The notes beneath the pieces were generated by a model. The model did not search any database, was not told where the DNA came from, and worked only from the letters and a program-made list of their open reading frames with translations. From Acidimicrobiaceae bacterium (GTDB lineage: Bacteria; Actinomycetota; Acidimicrobiia; Acidimicrobiales; RAAP-2): DNA of 32,737 bases. Location of the stretch: the NCBI GenBank assembly GCA_003138855.1, contig PLHF01000025.1, positions 26,312 to 59,048 of the forward strand, given 5' to 3'. Of the stretch, positions 31,338-32,737 are shown one piece after another; positions within the stretch are counted from its first letter, which is position 1, and each line of letters starts with the position of its first letter. A program made the position numbers and the translations under genes.

Positions 31338-32737
31338 GTGGACCATGTCGACGTGCTCATCCTCGGTGCCGGGCTGTCCGGGATCGGCGCCGCCTGTCAT
31401 CTCCAGACCGACCGCCCAGGCACGACGTACGCCATCCTCGAGGCCCGGGAAGTGAGCGGCGGCACGTGGGACCTCTTCCGCTACCCGGGGGTCCGCTCCG
31501 ATTCCGACATGTTCACCCTGGGCTACGCCTTCCAGCCGTGGCGCGAGGCCAAGGCCATCGCCGACGGGCCATCGATCCTCCATTACATCCGGGACACGGC
31601 TCGCCAGTACGGCGTCGACCGCCACATCGCCTACCGGCGGCGGGCGGTGTCCGCCTCGTGGTCGTCGGCCGAGGCACGATGGACGGTCGAGATCGAGCAC
31701 GGCGACACCGGCGAGATCGACCAGATGACGTGCGGCTTCTTGTGGGGTAACACCGGCTACTACCGGTACGACGAGGGCTACCGGCCAACCTTCCCCGGCG
31801 AGGAGGGGTTCGGGGGCCGGATCGTCCACCCCCAGCACTGGCCCGGGGACCTCGACTGGGCCGGCAAGCGCATCGTGGTCATCGGCAGCGGGGCCACCGC
31901 GGTGACCCTGGTGCCGGCCCTGGCCGAGACGGCGGGGCACGTCACCATGCTCCAGCGCTCACCGACCTACATCGTGTCGGTGCCCGGGAGGGACAAGGTG
32001 GCCGACGCCCTCCGGAGGGTTCTGCCAGCCAAGCTCGCCCACGCCCTCGTCCGGTGGAAGAACGTGGCTCTGACCATGCTCAGCTATCAGTTGAGCCGCC
32101 GGACGCCGAAGATGATGAGGAAGGCGATCCGAAAAGGAGTGGTCAGGGCCCTGCCGGAGGGCTACGACGTCGACACCCACTTCAATCCCCGGTACAACCC
32201 GTGGGACCAGCGCCTCTGCCTGGTCCCCGACGGAGACCTCTTCGAGGCCATCAGCGCCGGCCGGGCCTCGGTGGTGACCGACACCATCGACACCTTCACC
32301 GAGGACGGGATCCGCCTCGCATCGGGCGACGAGCTCGCGACGGAAATCATCGTCACGGCCACCGGCCTCCAAATGTTGCTGCTCGGGGGGATCACCCTCG
32401 AGGTCGACGGCAGACCCGTCGACAGGGGATCCACCGTCGCCTACAAGGGCCTGATGCTCTGTGGAGTACCCAACCTCGCCGTCACCTTCGGCTACACCAA
32501 CGCCTCGTGGACACTCAAGGCCGACCTCACGGCCGACTATGTCTGCCGACTACTCGCCACTATGGAGGAGCGCGGCGTCCGCCAGTGCACGCCCGTCGCC
32601 CCCGACCCGTCCCAGCCGACCGAGCCCTTCCTCGACTTCTCTTCGGGCTATGTCACTCGGGCCATCGCGGACCTCCCCAAGCAGGGGACCACCGCTCCGT
32701 GGCGGCTGCACCAGAACTATGCGCTGGATACCCTGCT
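31338..32737 (+). CDS. Flavin-containing Baeyer-Villiger monooxygenase (EthA-like), 3' end outside the window
   Basis: At least 466 residues, still open at the window end. It shows an FAD Rossmann motif (LILGAGLSGIG, Gly10-Gly15), GGTWDLFRYPGVRSDSDMFT, the Baeyer-Villiger fingerprint FGGRIVHPQHWP (158-169, matching FxGxxxHxxxWP), and the NADP motif VVIGSGATAV (about 180-190). The SDMFTLGY and NPRYNPWDQRLCLVPDGD segments resemble the EthA branch. Such enzymes insert oxygen next to a ketone or oxidise sulfur and nitrogen in small molecules. The start is taken as the GTG at 31338, since no upstream in-frame start exists nearby; TAGGCT eight bases upstream may be a -10 for a leaderless mRNA. Confidence 0.88.
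   Translation, partial: MDHVDVLILGAGLSGIGAACHLQTDRPGTTYAILEAREVSGGTWDLFRYPGVRSDSDMFTLGYAFQPWREAKAIADGPSILHYIRDTARQYGVDRHIAYRRRAVSASWSSAEARWTVEIEHGDTGEIDQMTCGFLWGNTGYYRYDEGYRPTFPGEEGFGGRIVHPQHWPGDLDWAGKRIVVIGSGATAVTLVPALAETAGHVTMLQRSPTYIVSVPGRDKVADALRRVLPAKLAHALVRWKNVALTMLSYQLSRRTPKMMRKAIRKGVVRALPEGYDVDTHFNPRYNPWDQRLCLVPDGDLFEAISAGRASVVTDTIDTFTEDGIRLASGDELATEIIVTATGLQMLLLGGITLEVDGRPVDRGSTVAYKGLMLCGVPNLAVTFGYTNASWTLKADLTADYVCRLLATMEERGVRQCTPVAPDPSQPTEPFLDFSSGYVTRAIADLPKQGTTAPWRLHQNYALDTL

Overview
The window is about 32.7 kb of high-GC DNA. Gene content (CsoR/CstR regulator, MMPL transporter, DUF302, DUF1918, EthA-type monooxygenase, a liu-type acyl-CoA cluster), GTG/TTG starts and likely leaderless genes point to an actinomycete, perhaps an acidimicrobial lineage. 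The phylum is a fair inference; the class is a guess. I see no phage, transposase, CRISPR, rRNA or tRNA.

Region 1 (1-9468) looks like a reactive-sulfur island. A divergent promoter region (2328-2441) with two CsoR-type operator-like sites separates an MMPL-family exporter (minus) from a plus-strand series: thioredoxin, a CsoR-family repressor whose residues fit a persulfide sensor (CstR) better than a copper sensor, a DUF302 protein, a sulfide:quinone-oxidoreductase-like flavoprotein and a 48-residue basic protein. Next come a YeiH-type putative sulfate/sulfonate exporter, divergent from a LysR regulator, and a two-gene unit (53-residue Cys-rich protein plus CoA-disulfide reductase/rhodanese fusion) whose promoter carries a perfect copy of the same operator, ATACCC-N4-GGGTAT. 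The likely logic: sulfide is oxidised to persulfide by the SQR-like enzyme, persulfide is reduced or transferred by thioredoxin and the rhodanese fusion, sulfur oxyanions are exported by YeiH, and CstR senses the persulfide.

Region 2 (9469-19937) holds a decayed sulfatase and a leucine/isovalerate (liu)-type cluster. Minus strand, tightly overlapping: carboxyltransferase, biotin carboxylase, acyl-CoA dehydrogenase, acetoacetyl-CoA synthetase. Divergent plus strand: HMG-CoA lyase-like protein and a TetR regulator, with a 7-8-7 inverted repeat between the two units. The acyl-CoA dehydrogenase has its catalytic Glu in the short-chain position rather than the isovaleryl position, and the lyase has Ser where the catalytic-loop Cys is expected, so the exact substrate is open. 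A broken gentisate-dioxygenase-like cupin and a crotonase lacking both usual catalytic Glu residues follow.

Region 3 (20254-32737) is a looser accessory region: a patatin-like lipase, a secreted beta-helix protein, two truncated small genes, a YceH/DUF480 protein, an ABC permease/ATPase pair preceded by a coupled 25-codon ORF, an autoregulated-looking ArsR/SRPBCC pair, a DUF1918 protein, an orphan gene, a Gfo/Idh/MocA oxidoreductase, a 0.9-kb gene-free stretch with a 9-bp inverted repeat, and an EthA-like Baeyer-Villiger monooxygenase that runs off the window end.
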